The translations under genes and the position numbers were made by a program. This document shows, one piece after another, positions 17,010 through 25,835 of a stretch of DNA of 64,000 bases. The stretch lies in assembly GCA_032654645.1 (NCBI GenBank), contig JAULAW010000015.1, forward strand, positions 310,001 through 374,000. The letters run 5' to 3'. How positions within the stretch are numbered: position 1 is the stretch's first letter; every line of letters starts with the position of its first letter. The notes under the pieces were generated by a model. That model was given only the letters and a program-made list of their open reading frames with translations. It was not told the origin of the DNA and ran no database searches. This DNA comes from CAITJF01 sp032654645 (lineage in GTDB: Bacteria > Pseudomonadota > Gammaproteobacteria > Burkholderiales > Gallionellaceae).

Positions 17010-18359
17010 ATGCCCTTCATCCCCCACACCGAACAGGACATCCAATCCATGCTCGCCAGCATTGGCGTGGAAAATATCGACGTACTGTTTGATGAAATCC
17101 CTGGAGCGCTGAGAAGCGGTAAACTGACCACTATCGGCGACGGGTTGAACGAGATGCAGGTGTCGCGCCTGATGCACGAACGCGCTGCGCAGGATGGCCA
17201 GCCGCTCAACTTCATCGGCGCGGGCGCATACGAACACCACATCCCCGCCGCAGTGTGGGAGATCGCCACGCGCGGCGAGTTCTATACTGCCTACACGCCG
17301 TATCAGGCCGAGGCCAGCCAGGGCACGCTGCAAACGTTGTATGAATACCAGACCATGATTGCGTCGCTGACCGGCATGGATGTGTCCAACGCCAGCCTGT
17401 ACGACGGCGCATCCGGTTTGGCCGAAGCGATTCTGATGGCGGTGCGCGCGCACAAGACCTCGCGCCGTGTGCTTTTGCCTGCAACCGCCAGCCCGTTGTA
17501 CCGTCGCGTGGCCCACTCCATCGTCAAGCTGCAAAACATCGAACTGTTGGAGATTCCATTCGATGCCGCAACCGGCACGGTAGACCTCAAGGCTCTGGAT
17601 CAACATGCGGGAACCGACATCGCCGCACTGGTCATTCCGCAACCAAATTTCTTCGGCGCGCTGGAAGATGTCGGCGCCCTGACCGATTGGGCGCACGCAC
17701 AGAATGCGCTGTCCATCGCGCTGGTGAATCCGCTGACACTCGCATTGTTGAAAGCGCCGGGCAATTGGGGCAGCAAGGGCGCGGACATCGCTGTAGGCGA
17801 CGGCCAGCCGCTCGGCGCGCCACTGTCCAGCGGCGGCCCGTACTTTGGCTTCATGTGTTGTAAGCAGGCACTGGTGCGCCAGATGCCGGGACGCATCATC
17901 GGCCGCACCGTGGATATGGATGGCAAACCGGGCTTCACGCTGACGCTGCAAGCGCGCGAGCAGCATATCCGCCGCGCCAAGGCCACTTCCAATATTTGCA
18001 GCAATCAAGGATTGATGGTGACAGCAGCGACTATCCACATGGCGTTGCTCGGAGCGGATGGGCTGCGCCGCGTCGCTGCGGCATCGCATGCCAACACGCA
18101 AGCTCTCGCGGTGCAGGTATGCGGCGTACATGGCGTGAAGCGTTTATTCAGCGCGCCGCATTTCCACGAGATCGTGCTGCACCTGCCAAAATCCTCTGCG
18201 GAAGTATTGTCCGATATGGCCGAACAAGGTATTTCGGGCGGTTTTGATTTGCAGCTATACTACCCGCAGTTGGGCAACGCAATTCTGGTTTGCGCCACTG
18301 AAACCAAAACCATCGAAGATTTGCAACGCTATGTGGCGGCGCTACGCCACGCACTTTAA
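17010..18359 (+). CDS. gcvPA: Glycine dehydrogenase (decarboxylating) subunit 1
   Basis: The 449-residue protein is the N-terminal half of a split glycine decarboxylase (P protein). With GcvPB it decarboxylates glycine and loads the aminomethyl group on GcvH. Family landmarks are FIPHTEQDIQSMLASIG at the start, FIGAGAYEHHIPAAVW, FYTAYTPYQAEASQGTLQTLYEYQTM and the glycine-rich LGAPLSSGGPYFGFM. It does not carry the PLP lysine, which is in subunit 2. The length agrees with the family. The ribosome binding site is weak, and the upstream spacer is entirely heptamer repeats. An unrelated tpx gene separates it from gcvPB, which is unusual. Confidence 0.95.
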   Translation: MPFIPHTEQDIQSMLASIGVENIDVLFDEIPGALRSGKLTTIGDGLNEMQVSRLMHERAAQDGQPLNFIGAGAYEHHIPAAVWEIATRGEFYTAYTPYQAEASQGTLQTLYEYQTMIASLTGMDVSNASLYDGASGLAEAILMAVRAHKTSRRVLLPATASPLYRRVAHSIVKLQNIELLEIPFDAATGTVDLKALDQHAGTDIAALVIPQPNFFGALEDVGALTDWAHAQNALSIALVNPLTLALLKAPGNWGSKGADIAVGDGQPLGAPLSSGGPYFGFMCCKQALVRQMPGRIIGRTVDMDGKPGFTLTLQAREQHIRRAKATSNICSNQGLMVTAATIHMALLGADGLRRVAAASHANTQALAVQVCGVHGVKRLFSAPHFHEIVLHLPKSSAEVLSDMAEQGISGGFDLQLYYPQLGNAILVCATETKTIEDLQRYVAALRHAL

Positions 18360-18374
18360 ACCAAGGAGAATGAT

Positions 18375-18884
18375 ATGACACAAAGCACAACACTCGGCGG
18401 CACTCCCGTGCAACTGAACGGCAACTTTCCCAAGGCAGGGCAAACAGCACCCGCCTTTTCGCTGGTAAACAAGGATTTGCAGGACATCACGCTGGCCAGT
18501 TTCGGTAACAAGCGCAAAGTGCTGAACATCGTACCCAGCCTGGATACACCGACTTGCCAGGCTTCAGAGCGACGCTTCAATCAGGCTGCTGGCACCCTGA
18601 CCAATGCCGTGGTGATCACCATTTCTGCCGACTTGCCGTTTGCCATGGCGCGTTTCTGTTCCAGTGAAGGTTTGAACAATGTGGTCAACCTGTCCACCAT
18701 GCGCGGGCGCGAGTTTCTGCGCAACTACGGTGTGGAAATCGCCAGCGGCGTGCTGGTTGGACTCGCCGCCCGCGCCGTGATCGTGCTGGACGGCAACAAC
18801 GCGGTGCGCTATACCGAACTGGTAAGCGAAATCAAGAACGAGCCGAACTACGATGCGGCGCTTGCCGCGTTGCAAACCGTTTGA
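18375..18884 (+). CDS. tpx: Thiol peroxidase Tpx
   Basis: The 169-residue atypical 2-Cys peroxiredoxin reduces hydrogen peroxide and alkyl hydroperoxides, with thioredoxin as usual donor. The peroxidatic cysteine is Cys61 in PSLDTPTCQASERRF and the resolving cysteine is Cys95 in ARFCSSEGL. The length and the TLGGTPVQLNGNFPK.G N-terminus are typical. A strong ribosome binding site (AAGGAG) lies 7 bases before the ATG. It stands 15 bases after gcvPA and 73 before gcvPB, inside the glycine cleavage operon, so it is probably co-transcribed and glycine-responsive. That position is not needed for glycine cleavage and looks like a fortuitous insertion. Confidence 0.95.
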   Translation: MTQSTTLGGTPVQLNGNFPKAGQTAPAFSLVNKDLQDITLASFGNKRKVLNIVPSLDTPTCQASERRFNQAAGTLTNAVVITISADLPFAMARFCSSEGLNNVVNLSTMRGREFLRNYGVEIASGVLVGLAARAVIVLDGNNAVRYTELVSEIKNEPNYDAALAALQTV

Positions 18885-18896
18885 TTCGACCTCCTT

Positions 18897-18928
18897 GTTG
18901 GGTTACGCGGCTATGCCGCTAACCCAAC
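18897..18928. repeat. Palindromic repeat between tpx and gcvPB
   Basis: The arms GTTGGGTTACGCGGC (18897-18911) and GCCGCTAACCCAAC (18915-18928) pair with one unpaired base around a 3-base loop. Similar GTTGGGTTA..TAACCCAAC palindromes are common between genes of proteobacteria. There is no T-run, so it is probably not an efficient terminator. Confidence 0.75.
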
Positions 18929-18957
18929 CTACAAAACTGTTAACCAAGGTTGTACCC

Positions 18958-20457
18958 ATGCTGATTTTTGAGCGCTCCCACTCCGGCCGCCGCAACGCAG
19001 CGCAAGCGCCAGCCCAGGCAGCCTCGACCAGTGGAATCCCGGCTGCATTGCTGCGCCAGGACCAGCCGCTGTTGCCGGAAGCTTCGGAAATGGATGTAGT
19101 GCGCCACTACACGCGGCTGTCACAGAAGAATTTTTCCATCGACACGCATTTCTATCCGCTCGGCTCCTGCACCATGAAATACAACCCGCGCGCCTGCAAC
19201 ACGCTGGCGATGCTGCCGCAATTCCTGGCGCGCCACCCTCTCGCACCGGAATCAACAGGTCAGGGCGTGCTGGCTTGCTTGCATGATCTGCAAGAAATAT
19301 TAAAAGACGTGACCGGCATGGCGGGCGTGAGCCTGATGCCGATGGCGGGCGCGCAGGGCGAATTTGCCGGCATTGCGATGATCCGCGCCTACCACGACGC
19401 GCGCGGCGACACCGCACGCACCGAGATCATCGTACCGGATGCAGCGCACGGCACCAACCCGGCCACTGCGGTGATGTGCGGCTACACGGTGAAGGAGATT
19501 CCGACTGACGCGAATGGCGATGTGAACCTGGATGCTCTGCGCGCCGCCACCGGCCCGCAGACCGCCGGGCTGATGCTGACCAACCCATCCACGCTGGGTG
19601 TATTCGAGAAGCAGATTCAGGCTATCCAGAAAATTATCCACGATGCGGGCGGCCTGCTGTATTACGACGGCGCAAACCTGAATGCGATTCTGGGCAAGGT
19701 CAAGCCCGGCGACATGGGCTTCGACGTGATCCACATGAATCTGCACAAGACCTTCTCCACGCCGCACGGCGGCGGCGGGCCGGGCGCAGGAGCGGTGGGC
19801 GTGGCGCAGCGGTTATTACCGTTCCTGCCGTTGCCAGTGGTGAGCAAGGAACTCCCCTCCCCCTCGGGGGGAGGGGTTGGGGGAGAGGGTGTTTTTCGCT
19901 ACCTCACGGAAAAAGATTTACCGCAATCCATCGGGCGCCTTTCCGCATTCAGCGGCAACATCGGCGTGCTGCTGCGCGCTTATGTATATGCGCGCATGTT
20001 GGGCGCGGAAGGGATGCACCGCGTTGCGGAATTCGCCACGCTGAACGCCAACTACCTGATGGCGGAACTGCACAAGGCGGGCTTCACCGTCGCATTCCCG
20101 CAACGGCGCGCCAGCCATGAATTCATCGTGTCGGTGAAACCGCTCAAGGACGCCACCGGCGTCTCCGCGATGGATGTGGCGAAACGCCTGCTGGACAAGG
20201 GTTTTCATCCGCCCACTACTTATTTTCCGATGCTGGTGCCGGAATGCCTGCTGATCGAGCCGACCGAAACCGAATCGAAAGAAACGCTGGATGGTTTCGT
20301 CGCCGCGATGAAGGAAATCCGCGATGAGGCCTATGCCACGCCGGAACTGGTGAAGGGCGCGCCGCACACCATGCCGGTACGTCGTCTGGACGATGTGAAA
20401 GCCGCACGCGAACTCAACCTGGCATGGAAGCCGGCAACAAGCACCCGCGCGGGCTGA
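18958..20457 (+). CDS. gcvPB: Glycine dehydrogenase (decarboxylating) subunit 2, with translated repeat insertion
   Basis: The 499-residue catalytic half of the split P protein carries the PLP-binding lysine, about Lys264, in HMNLHKTFSTPHGGGGPG. Other landmarks are SEMDVVRHYTRLSQKNF, FYPLGSCTMKYNP and AAHGTNPATAVMCGY. The ATG at 18958 (MLIFERSHSG) is chosen because the conserved family N-terminus begins there; upstream in-frame starts at 18853 and 18913 would add residues translated from the palindrome. At residues about 299-311 a Pro/Ser/Gly run (LPSPSGGGVGGEG) interrupts the normal sequence between PVVSKE and FRYLTEKDLP. It is encoded by a dispersed G/C-rich repeat inserted in frame. Confidence 0.93.
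   Translation: MLIFERSHSGRRNAAQAPAQAASTSGIPAALLRQDQPLLPEASEMDVVRHYTRLSQKNFSIDTHFYPLGSCTMKYNPRACNTLAMLPQFLARHPLAPESTGQGVLACLHDLQEILKDVTGMAGVSLMPMAGAQGEFAGIAMIRAYHDARGDTARTEIIVPDAAHGTNPATAVMCGYTVKEIPTDANGDVNLDALRAATGPQTAGLMLTNPSTLGVFEKQIQAIQKIIHDAGGLLYYDGANLNAILGKVKPGDMGFDVIHMNLHKTFSTPHGGGGPGAGAVGVAQRLLPFLPLPVVSKELPSPSGGGVGGEGVFRYLTEKDLPQSIGRLSAFSGNIGVLLRAYVYARMLGAEGMHRVAEFATLNANYLMAELHKAGFTVAFPQRRASHEFIVSVKPLKDATGVSAMDVAKRLLDKGFHPPTTYFPMLVPECLLIEPTETESKETLDGFVAAMKEIRDEAYATPELVKGAPHTMPVRRLDDVKAARELNLAWKPATSTRAG
19852..19891. repeat. G/C-rich palindromic repeat inside the gcvPB reading frame
   Basis: The stretch has inverted arms CTCCCCTCCCC and GGGGAGGGG plus a GGGAGAGGGTG tail. It matches the style of the intergenic elements at 1146-1240, 57730-57763 and 62748-62780. 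Here it is read in frame as Pro/Ser/Gly codons within gcvPB. Confidence 0.8.
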
Positions 20458-20807
20458 AGCATGTCTGGCACGCTACACTGACTGCCTTGGCAGGGCTGCG
20501 TGCCGCGTGGCAACACGAAGATGCGTTTCGCCAGGAAGCGCTGATCGCGGCGATTGCCATACCCGTCGCGCTGCTATTGCCCGCCAGTACAGTTGGCAAA
20601 ATCCTGATGATCGCCAGCATCTTTCTGGTGCTGATCGTCGAGTTGCTCAACTCCGCGCTGGAAGCGGCGGTGGATCACACCTCGCTGGAACAGCACCCGC
20701 TCGCCAAACGCGCCAAGGACATTGCCAGCGCGGCGGTATTATTGAGCATCGTTAATGCGCTGGTAGTGTGGGGATTGGTGCTGTTCACCCGCGATCATGT
20801 AGGGTAA
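20424..20807 (+). CDS. dgkA: Diacylglycerol kinase
   Basis: The 127-residue integral membrane enzyme phosphorylates diacylglycerol released during membrane-derived oligosaccharide or lipid turnover. It has the three predicted membrane helices of DgkA. The active-site region reads VELLNSALEAAVDHTSLE, with the conserved Glu and Asn, and GLRAAWQHEDAFRQEALIA precedes it. RAKDIASAAVLLSI opens the third helix. The ATG at 20424 lies within gcvPB, overlapping its end by 34 bases in another frame. Translation may therefore be coupled, and the gene would be the last of the gcv operon. Confidence 0.93.
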   Translation: MEAGNKHPRGLKHVWHATLTALAGLRAAWQHEDAFRQEALIAAIAIPVALLLPASTVGKILMIASIFLVLIVELLNSALEAAVDHTSLEQHPLAKRAKDIASAAVLLSIVNALVVWGLVLFTRDHVG

Positions 20808-20856
20808 TCCTGCACTACTTGATAACTGGTTTAACTGCCTCTCTGCGGATTACAAC

Positions 20857-22608
20857 CTACGCAGTTTCAGCAACCACCGCGAATTGAATGCGGTGCAATT
20901 GCGCATACACACCATCGTTTGCCAGCAATTCGCGGTGCGTGCCAATCTCGACAATTTCGCCTTTTTGCAACACCACAATGCGATCGGCTTTTTCGATGGT
21001 AGACAAACGATGCGCAATGACCAGCGTGGTGCGCCCTTGCATCAAAGTTTCCAGCGCGGCCTGGACGTGGCGTTCGGATTCGCTGTCCAGTGCGGAGGTG
21101 GCTTCGTCGAGGATGAGGATGGGCGCATTCTTGAGAATGGCGCGCGCGATGGCGATGCGCTGACGTTGGCCACCGGAAAGCTTTACACCACGCTCGCCCA
21201 CCAGCGTTTGCAAACCTTGCGGCATGTCGCTGATGAATTCCATCGCATGTGCGGCCTGCGCGGCAGCGATGATTTCCGCTTCGGGCACTTCGCGCATCTG
21301 GCCGTAAGCAATGTTGGCGGCAACTGTATCATTGAACAGCACCACCTCTTGGCTCACCAAAGCGATGTTGGCGCGCAAGCAGGCCAGCGTGATATCAGCG
21401 AGGTCGTGCCCATCCAGAGTGATGCGCCCGCCGCTGGGCAAATAGAAGCGCGGCACCAGATTGGCCAGTGTGCTCTTGCCGCTGCCGGACGCGCCCACCA
21501 GCGCGACCGCCTGCCCCGCCGGAATTTCCAGGCAGATGTCGCGCAATGCCAGCCTTTCGTCCTGCTGGTAGGACAGGCTCACATGCTCGAACCCTATCCG
21601 GCCATGGGCGCGGCCTATCGCTGATTTTCCGGTGTCAATTTCGCCCGGCGTATCGAGCAATTCGAATATGCTTTCCGCTGCCGCCAATCCGCGCTGCATG
21701 AATTCGCTGACGCCGGTGAGCCGCTTCAACGGCGCAGTCAGCATCAGCATGGCCGCGATGAAGGAAAGGAAACCGCCCACCGTGGTCTCGTCGCTGCGCG
21801 ACTGCACGGTGGCGATGTAAATGATGACGGACAGCGCCAGTGCCGCCACCATCTGCACGATGGGCACATTGGCGGCCGATGCGATGGCCTGCTTCATGGT
21901 GTGGCGGCGCACCCAGTTGGCCTGGCTGCTGAAGCGTTCGCTTTCGTATTGCTGCCCGCCGAACAGCTTGACCACCTTGTGTGCGGTGATGCTTTCTTCA
22001 ATGACTTGCGTGATATCGCCCATCGCGCGCTGCGAATCGCGGCTGGCATTACGCAGGCGGCTGTTTAAGGTGCGGATGACAAGGGCAATGACAGGCAGCA
22101 TCACCAGACTGAGCAGCGTGAGCTTCCAGTTAAGATAGAACAGCCAGCCGAGCAGCCCGGCAATAATAATAGAATCGCAGATGGAAACCGTCACCACGCT
22201 GGTGGCGGCAACGGTTACCTGCGTCACGTCGAAGGTCAGCTTCGAGATGAGGTTGCCGGTAGCATGGTCGTCATAAAAGCGCGTAGGCAGCGACAGAAGC
22301 TTGCGGAACATCTCGTCGCGCAAGTCCATCACCAGTTTATTTCCCACCCAGCCGATAGCGTAGGTGCCGATGAAGGAAGCCAGGCCGCGCACGAAAAAAA
22401 TCACCAGGATAATTATCGGAGCCAGCCGGATGACCGTATCATCCTTGTGCACGAAAGTGCCGTCCAGCATGGGTTTCAGTAAAGCGGGCAGCAGCGGTTC
22501 GGTGGCCGCAGTCACCGCCATGCCGAGTATGGATAGCGCAAAGGTGCGCCAGTAAGGTTTGACGTAACCGAGCAGACGCAGGTAAAGCTGGGAACTGGTC
22601 ATGTTCAT
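20857..22608 (-). CDS. msbA: Lipid A export ABC transporter MsbA
   Basis: The 583-residue half-transporter fuses six membrane helices to an ATPase domain and works as a homodimer that flips lipid A-core across the inner membrane. Visible motifs are Walker A GASGSGKST near residue 378, the Q-loop, the signature LSGGQRQRIA, Walker B ILILDEATSALD and the switch His in VIAHRLSTI. The length equals that of E. coli MsbA. A general multidrug exporter of the same family cannot be ruled out, but overall similarity supports MsbA. It converges with dgkA and stands alone on its strand, with palindromic repeats upstream. Confidence 0.9.
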   Translation of the reverse strand: MNMTSSQLYLRLLGYVKPYWRTFALSILGMAVTAATEPLLPALLKPMLDGTFVHKDDTVIRLAPIIILVIFFVRGLASFIGTYAIGWVGNKLVMDLRDEMFRKLLSLPTRFYDDHATGNLISKLTFDVTQVTVAATSVVTVSICDSIIIAGLLGWLFYLNWKLTLLSLVMLPVIALVIRTLNSRLRNASRDSQRAMGDITQVIEESITAHKVVKLFGGQQYESERFSSQANWVRRHTMKQAIASAANVPIVQMVAALALSVIIYIATVQSRSDETTVGGFLSFIAAMLMLTAPLKRLTGVSEFMQRGLAAAESIFELLDTPGEIDTGKSAIGRAHGRIGFEHVSLSYQQDERLALRDICLEIPAGQAVALVGASGSGKSTLANLVPRFYLPSGGRITLDGHDLADITLACLRANIALVSQEVVLFNDTVAANIAYGQMREVPEAEIIAAAQAAHAMEFISDMPQGLQTLVGERGVKLSGGQRQRIAIARAILKNAPILILDEATSALDSESERHVQAALETLMQGRTTLVIAHRLSTIEKADRIVVLQKGEIVEIGTHRELLANDGVYAQLHRIQFAVVAETA

Positions 22609-22637
22609 CCCAGTTTGTCCATTAGACCGAAAAACCC

Positions 22638-22799
22638 GTCATTCCCGCGCAGGCGGGAAAACGAGCTGCTTGCAGCGAGTTTCGAGGAACGGCCATCCAG
22701 CGAGACAAACACTCCGCATAGCGGACAAAACCCCTATGTTGGACCGCTACGCGGGGATTGTTCAATCGTCTGGGTTCACGCCTGCGCGGGAATGACGGT
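22638..22799. repeat. Paired CATTCCCGC palindromes flanking a short core
   Basis: An outer motif GTCATTCCCGCGCAGGCGGGA at 22638 onward faces the inverted CGCCTGCGCGGGAATGACG near 22779-22797. Between them lie smaller inverted words (CCGCATAGCGG, CCGCTACGCGG). The unit of about 160 bases fills the gap between msbA and btuM and is related to the palindrome inside the glycine riboswitch. Confidence 0.7.
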
Positions 22800-22808
22800 G
22801 CTAATAGC

Positions 22809-23402
22809 TCAAGCGGCATCTGTCGTTGAATGCGCCCGCTCCTTGCTGATGATATTGAATGTCATGTGCATGGCGACTGCACAAGCGATATATAGTAGCG
22901 ATACCGAAACATACGAACCATAGTATTGGGCAACACGCGATGCGTATTCAATTGCACTCATATCGTTAAAACGCTCGGAAAACAAATAAAAACTGGCATT
23001 GGAAAACACAAAAGCAAAACTGCTGGCTGCCCCTGCCGTCAACGCTAATCCGATCAGCCCCTTGCCTTCCATGGTGTGCCGAGTCGCAAACCAGTGGCCG
23101 GCCAACCACAAGCTGCCATAAGTCGGGATGAGGAACCAATAGGCGGGCGTCATGCACCAGTCGCTGATGCCTTGAACGGAAGTCGCATAGTAATCCACCA
23201 GACACGCTTCCAAGAGCAGCACAGTGAAAACAACCATGGATGCGCGGGTAAACCTGGCCAGATATAAACCGCACAGGAAAAATACGGCAAAAGAAGCATC
23301 GGGCAAGGAAACTGCTGAACCGAAATGATTAAACCGGGTGGCTGCCATAATCAATATCAAACCGGCCACAATCAACCACATACGACCCTGAAATAATTTC
23401 AT
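22809..23402 (-). CDS. btuM: BtuM-type solitary vitamin B12 transporter (ECF S-component-like)
   Basis: The 197-residue protein has about six hydrophobic segments and almost no soluble part. It follows btuB by 122 bases behind a cobalamin riboswitch. Its size, layout and a cysteine at position 83 in the loop SDWCMTPAYW match my recollection of BtuM, the energy-coupling-factor-type S component described in Thiobacillus denitrificans. There a conserved cysteine near residue 80 binds the cobalt of cobalamin and supports decyanation without a dedicated ABC module. The name therefore rests on context plus this motif. If it is wrong, the protein is still very likely an inner-membrane component of B12 uptake. 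Confidence 0.7.
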   Translation of the reverse strand: MKLFQGRMWLIVAGLILIMAATRFNHFGSAVSLPDASFAVFFLCGLYLARFTRASMVVFTVLLLEACLVDYYATSVQGISDWCMTPAYWFLIPTYGSLWLAGHWFATRHTMEGKGLIGLALTAGAASSFAFVFSNASFYLFSERFNDMSAIEYASRVAQYYGSYVSVSLLYIACAVAMHMTFNIISKERAHSTTDAA

Positions 23403-23524
23403 TTGAATCTCCTTAAGTTATCGCTTATTCACCGCCAAGTTAGGCGGGAACTGTATCAGAAAATGGTGGTGCATAAAAGGCGGCATTGCTGTCGCCCATT
23501 TCCTTCTTGATGGAAATGCTCGGA

Positions 23525-25357
23525 TTATTGTTTGTAGTTTACGCCAACAAACAACGTGCGCCCCAGGGTATTGTAGCCATGCGCCAGCATGTAATCACGA
23601 TTGAGCAGGTTATCGGCGCGCAGTGACAAATTGAAGCGCTTGTCGAAAGCATAGTGCGCGGTGAGGTTTACCACGCTATAGCTGTCCAGCGTGGTACGCG
23701 CAAAGGTGTTGATGTCAATGTCCTCGCGTGTACCGCTGTACTGAATTTCCCCGCCCACCTGCCATGCGCCTACTTTCTGCGTAACACCAAAATTCCCAAA
23801 GGACCTGGCGCGGCGCAATAATGCCAGGCCAGTCTGGATATCTCGCGGATTCTGCAGCGTCAGCGCGGCCTTCACGCTGGTATCGCTGAACTGCCCGACA
23901 TAGCTGGCCTCGAATCCGTCGCTGCGTACAGAATTGAGGTTTTGCAGTGTGAATGTATTATCGGCGGCAATCAGATCACTCATGCGATTGTCGAAATAAT
24001 CAACATCGACATGTTGCCCTCCCTCCGCATAATGCATGCCGACTTCATTGTTGTGCGAATGTTCCGGTTTCAGCCTGGGGTTGCTTCCCCATGCGGCAGG
24101 CCCGTACAAATCAGTGAAGGTGGGCGCTTTGAACGCCGTACTCGCGCTGGCCGTTATGCGCCATGCCTGATTGATTGCATAGCCATAGCCGAGCAATCCG
24201 GTGTTAGCCGTGCCAAAGTCGGAATAGCGGTCCTGGCGCAGATTCGCTTGCACCCGATGTGCGCCAAAATCTCCTGTGTAGCCGCCAAACAACGAGTTTA
24301 TATGGCGTTCTGTTTGAGCATACAAGGTATCACTCGAAACCTGCTGCCGCATATTTTCGGCACCGAGCAGCGCATTGTTATTGGTATTTAACGCCAAATT
24401 ATTTTGCCAGCCTAGTTGGCGGCTTTGAGTTTTAACATGACCACCAAATTGATCAGGCAGCCCATTCAAATAGGTTTTTAATTCATCTGTTCCTTGCGCA
24501 TATTGCAATTTGCTTTGCCACATTTCGCTGAAATTATTTTCAGAAACCAACGCGATTTTACCGAGCGAAGATTCGCTGGTGTTCAAATCCGTGGGCAAGG
24601 CAAAAGCGTCGTCAAACTGAACCTTGCCTTGACTCAGGAAAAACGAACCAGACAGGCTGTGATCCGCATTAAAGTGGTGGCGCACATTAGCGGACAGGCT
24701 GCTGTTGTCATAGCTATCCTTATCTGGATTCACCGTAGGCACAATGCCGGGATTGATGGCAGACACCCCATCGGTCTTGAACTTCGATACATGCACATTG
24801 AAGTCGTTGCTCTCGACTTCACCGCCAAACCCGGCAACCGCATGTTGGGTGTTATGAGTGCCGACACCACCGCTGACATTGAAAGCGGGTTCGCCTTTGC
24901 CGCGTTTGGTAAAAATCTGGATCACGCCGCCAATCGCTTCGGAACCATACAAGCTGCTGACGTTGCCGCGTACTATTTCAATACGCTCTACCTGATCGAG
25001 CATCAATTGATCTATGGCCGTGCTTCCGGTGGTGGCGGAGTTAATGCGCACGCCGTCCAGCAATACCAGGGCTTGATTAGAATTAGTGCCGCGCAGAAAC
25101 AGGCTGCTTTGTTTGCCGATACCGCCGGATTGATAAAACTCAACTCCCGCGAGATTCTTCAGCAGGGATGGCACATCGACTGCCTGTGAACTCTGGATGT
25201 CTTGCTGGGTTATGACGCTGGTGCTGGAAAGTGACTGAGTCAAAGGTTGTGCGACGCGCGTGGCCGTCACCACGATTTCGTCAAGCGCATCGGTTGCCGC
25301 ATAAGCCAGGGGAGTAGCCGCGCATAAAATGGCGGCAAAAAGTTTCTGCTGTTTCAT
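23525..25357 (-). CDS. btuB: TonB-dependent vitamin B12 outer-membrane receptor
   Basis: The 610-residue protein has a signal peptide (LFAAILCAATPLAYA), a TonB box (DEIVVTATR) and a plug domain (VPSLLKNLAGVEF, LLDGVRINS, VERIEIVRGNVSSLYGSEAIGGVIQIFT). A 22-strand beta-barrel follows, ending in aromatic FVGVNYKQ. These features and the length match BtuB. The cobalamin riboswitch in its leader fixes the substrate class. The ATG at 25357 has AGGA 8 bases upstream. The receptor brings cobalamin into the periplasm using TonB energy, and the downstream BtuM-like protein would carry it into the cytoplasm. No BtuF, BtuC or BtuD gene is present in the window. Confidence 0.93.
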   Translation of the reverse strand: MKQQKLFAAILCAATPLAYAATDALDEIVVTATRVAQPLTQSLSSTSVITQQDIQSSQAVDVPSLLKNLAGVEFYQSGGIGKQSSLFLRGTNSNQALVLLDGVRINSATTGSTAIDQLMLDQVERIEIVRGNVSSLYGSEAIGGVIQIFTKRGKGEPAFNVSGGVGTHNTQHAVAGFGGEVESNDFNVHVSKFKTDGVSAINPGIVPTVNPDKDSYDNSSLSANVRHHFNADHSLSGSFFLSQGKVQFDDAFALPTDLNTSESSLGKIALVSENNFSEMWQSKLQYAQGTDELKTYLNGLPDQFGGHVKTQSRQLGWQNNLALNTNNNALLGAENMRQQVSSDTLYAQTERHINSLFGGYTGDFGAHRVQANLRQDRYSDFGTANTGLLGYGYAINQAWRITASASTAFKAPTFTDLYGPAAWGSNPRLKPEHSHNNEVGMHYAEGGQHVDVDYFDNRMSDLIAADNTFTLQNLNSVRSDGFEASYVGQFSDTSVKAALTLQNPRDIQTGLALLRRARSFGNFGVTQKVGAWQVGGEIQYSGTREDIDINTFARTTLDSYSVVNLTAHYAFDKRFNLSLRADNLLNRDYMLAHGYNTLGRTLFVGVNYKQ

Positions 25358-25519
25358 TGAGATTTTCCTGAGTAAGTTCCAAGGTTCCCCGTTGGAACGT
25401 TATAACTACAGGAAATGAAGCAGACAAAACAGGAAGGAAGTGTTGGCTAGCCGGCATGGCTGGCCATTCTGCCGTCCATGCGCCGCCCGCTGCATTTCCC
25501 GACCTGTGGAACCCGTGTG

Positions 25520-25695
25520 GGATTCCTGCACTCAAGGCCGATATACGGGCTCACAAGACAAAACGCATCGCCTTCCCATGATTGCTCACAGTGGCATGTT
25601 GACACGTCCACACTTGCTTACCGTTGCGGGGGCAGCACAGGTATTTCACCTGTTTCCCGTTTAACCGGATAGCGCAAACCATCCGGCACCTCAAT
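25520..25695 (-). promoter_or_regulatory. Cobalamin (B12) riboswitch of btuB-btuM
   Basis: Read on the minus strand, the leader contains GGTGCCGGAT at its start, TTAAACGGGAA, a GGTG stem, CTGTGCTGCCCCCGCAACGG (the hallmark core), CCACTG, GGGAAGGCGATGCG and GTGAGCCCG. These blocks are in the order of the cobalamin riboswitch consensus. It ends about 165 bases before the btuB ATG. The distal 25358-25519 would hold the expression platform; a GGAATCCC..GGGTTCC hairpin is visible there. Cobalamin binding is expected to repress btuB and btuM. Confidence 0.92.
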
Positions 25696-25704
25696 GCGGT
25701 GCGC

Positions 25705-25710
25705 ATTATA
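25705..25710 (-). promoter_or_regulatory. Putative -10 element for the B12 riboswitch transcript
   Basis: A perfect TATAAT on the minus strand (25710-25705) lies about 15 bases before the first conserved riboswitch bases, placing the transcript start right at the aptamer. No convincing -35 box is visible. Confidence 0.5.
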
Positions 25711-25835
25711 GCAAATATTGAAAATGCATTTACCCTTTCAGGCTCGTATTGGAAGATGCCAGCCATGCCATTGCAAGGCTGCTCAGGTATCATGCGTGAA
25801 TTGCGGCATCCCCGCGCTCTGCGTTTAGTAGTCTC

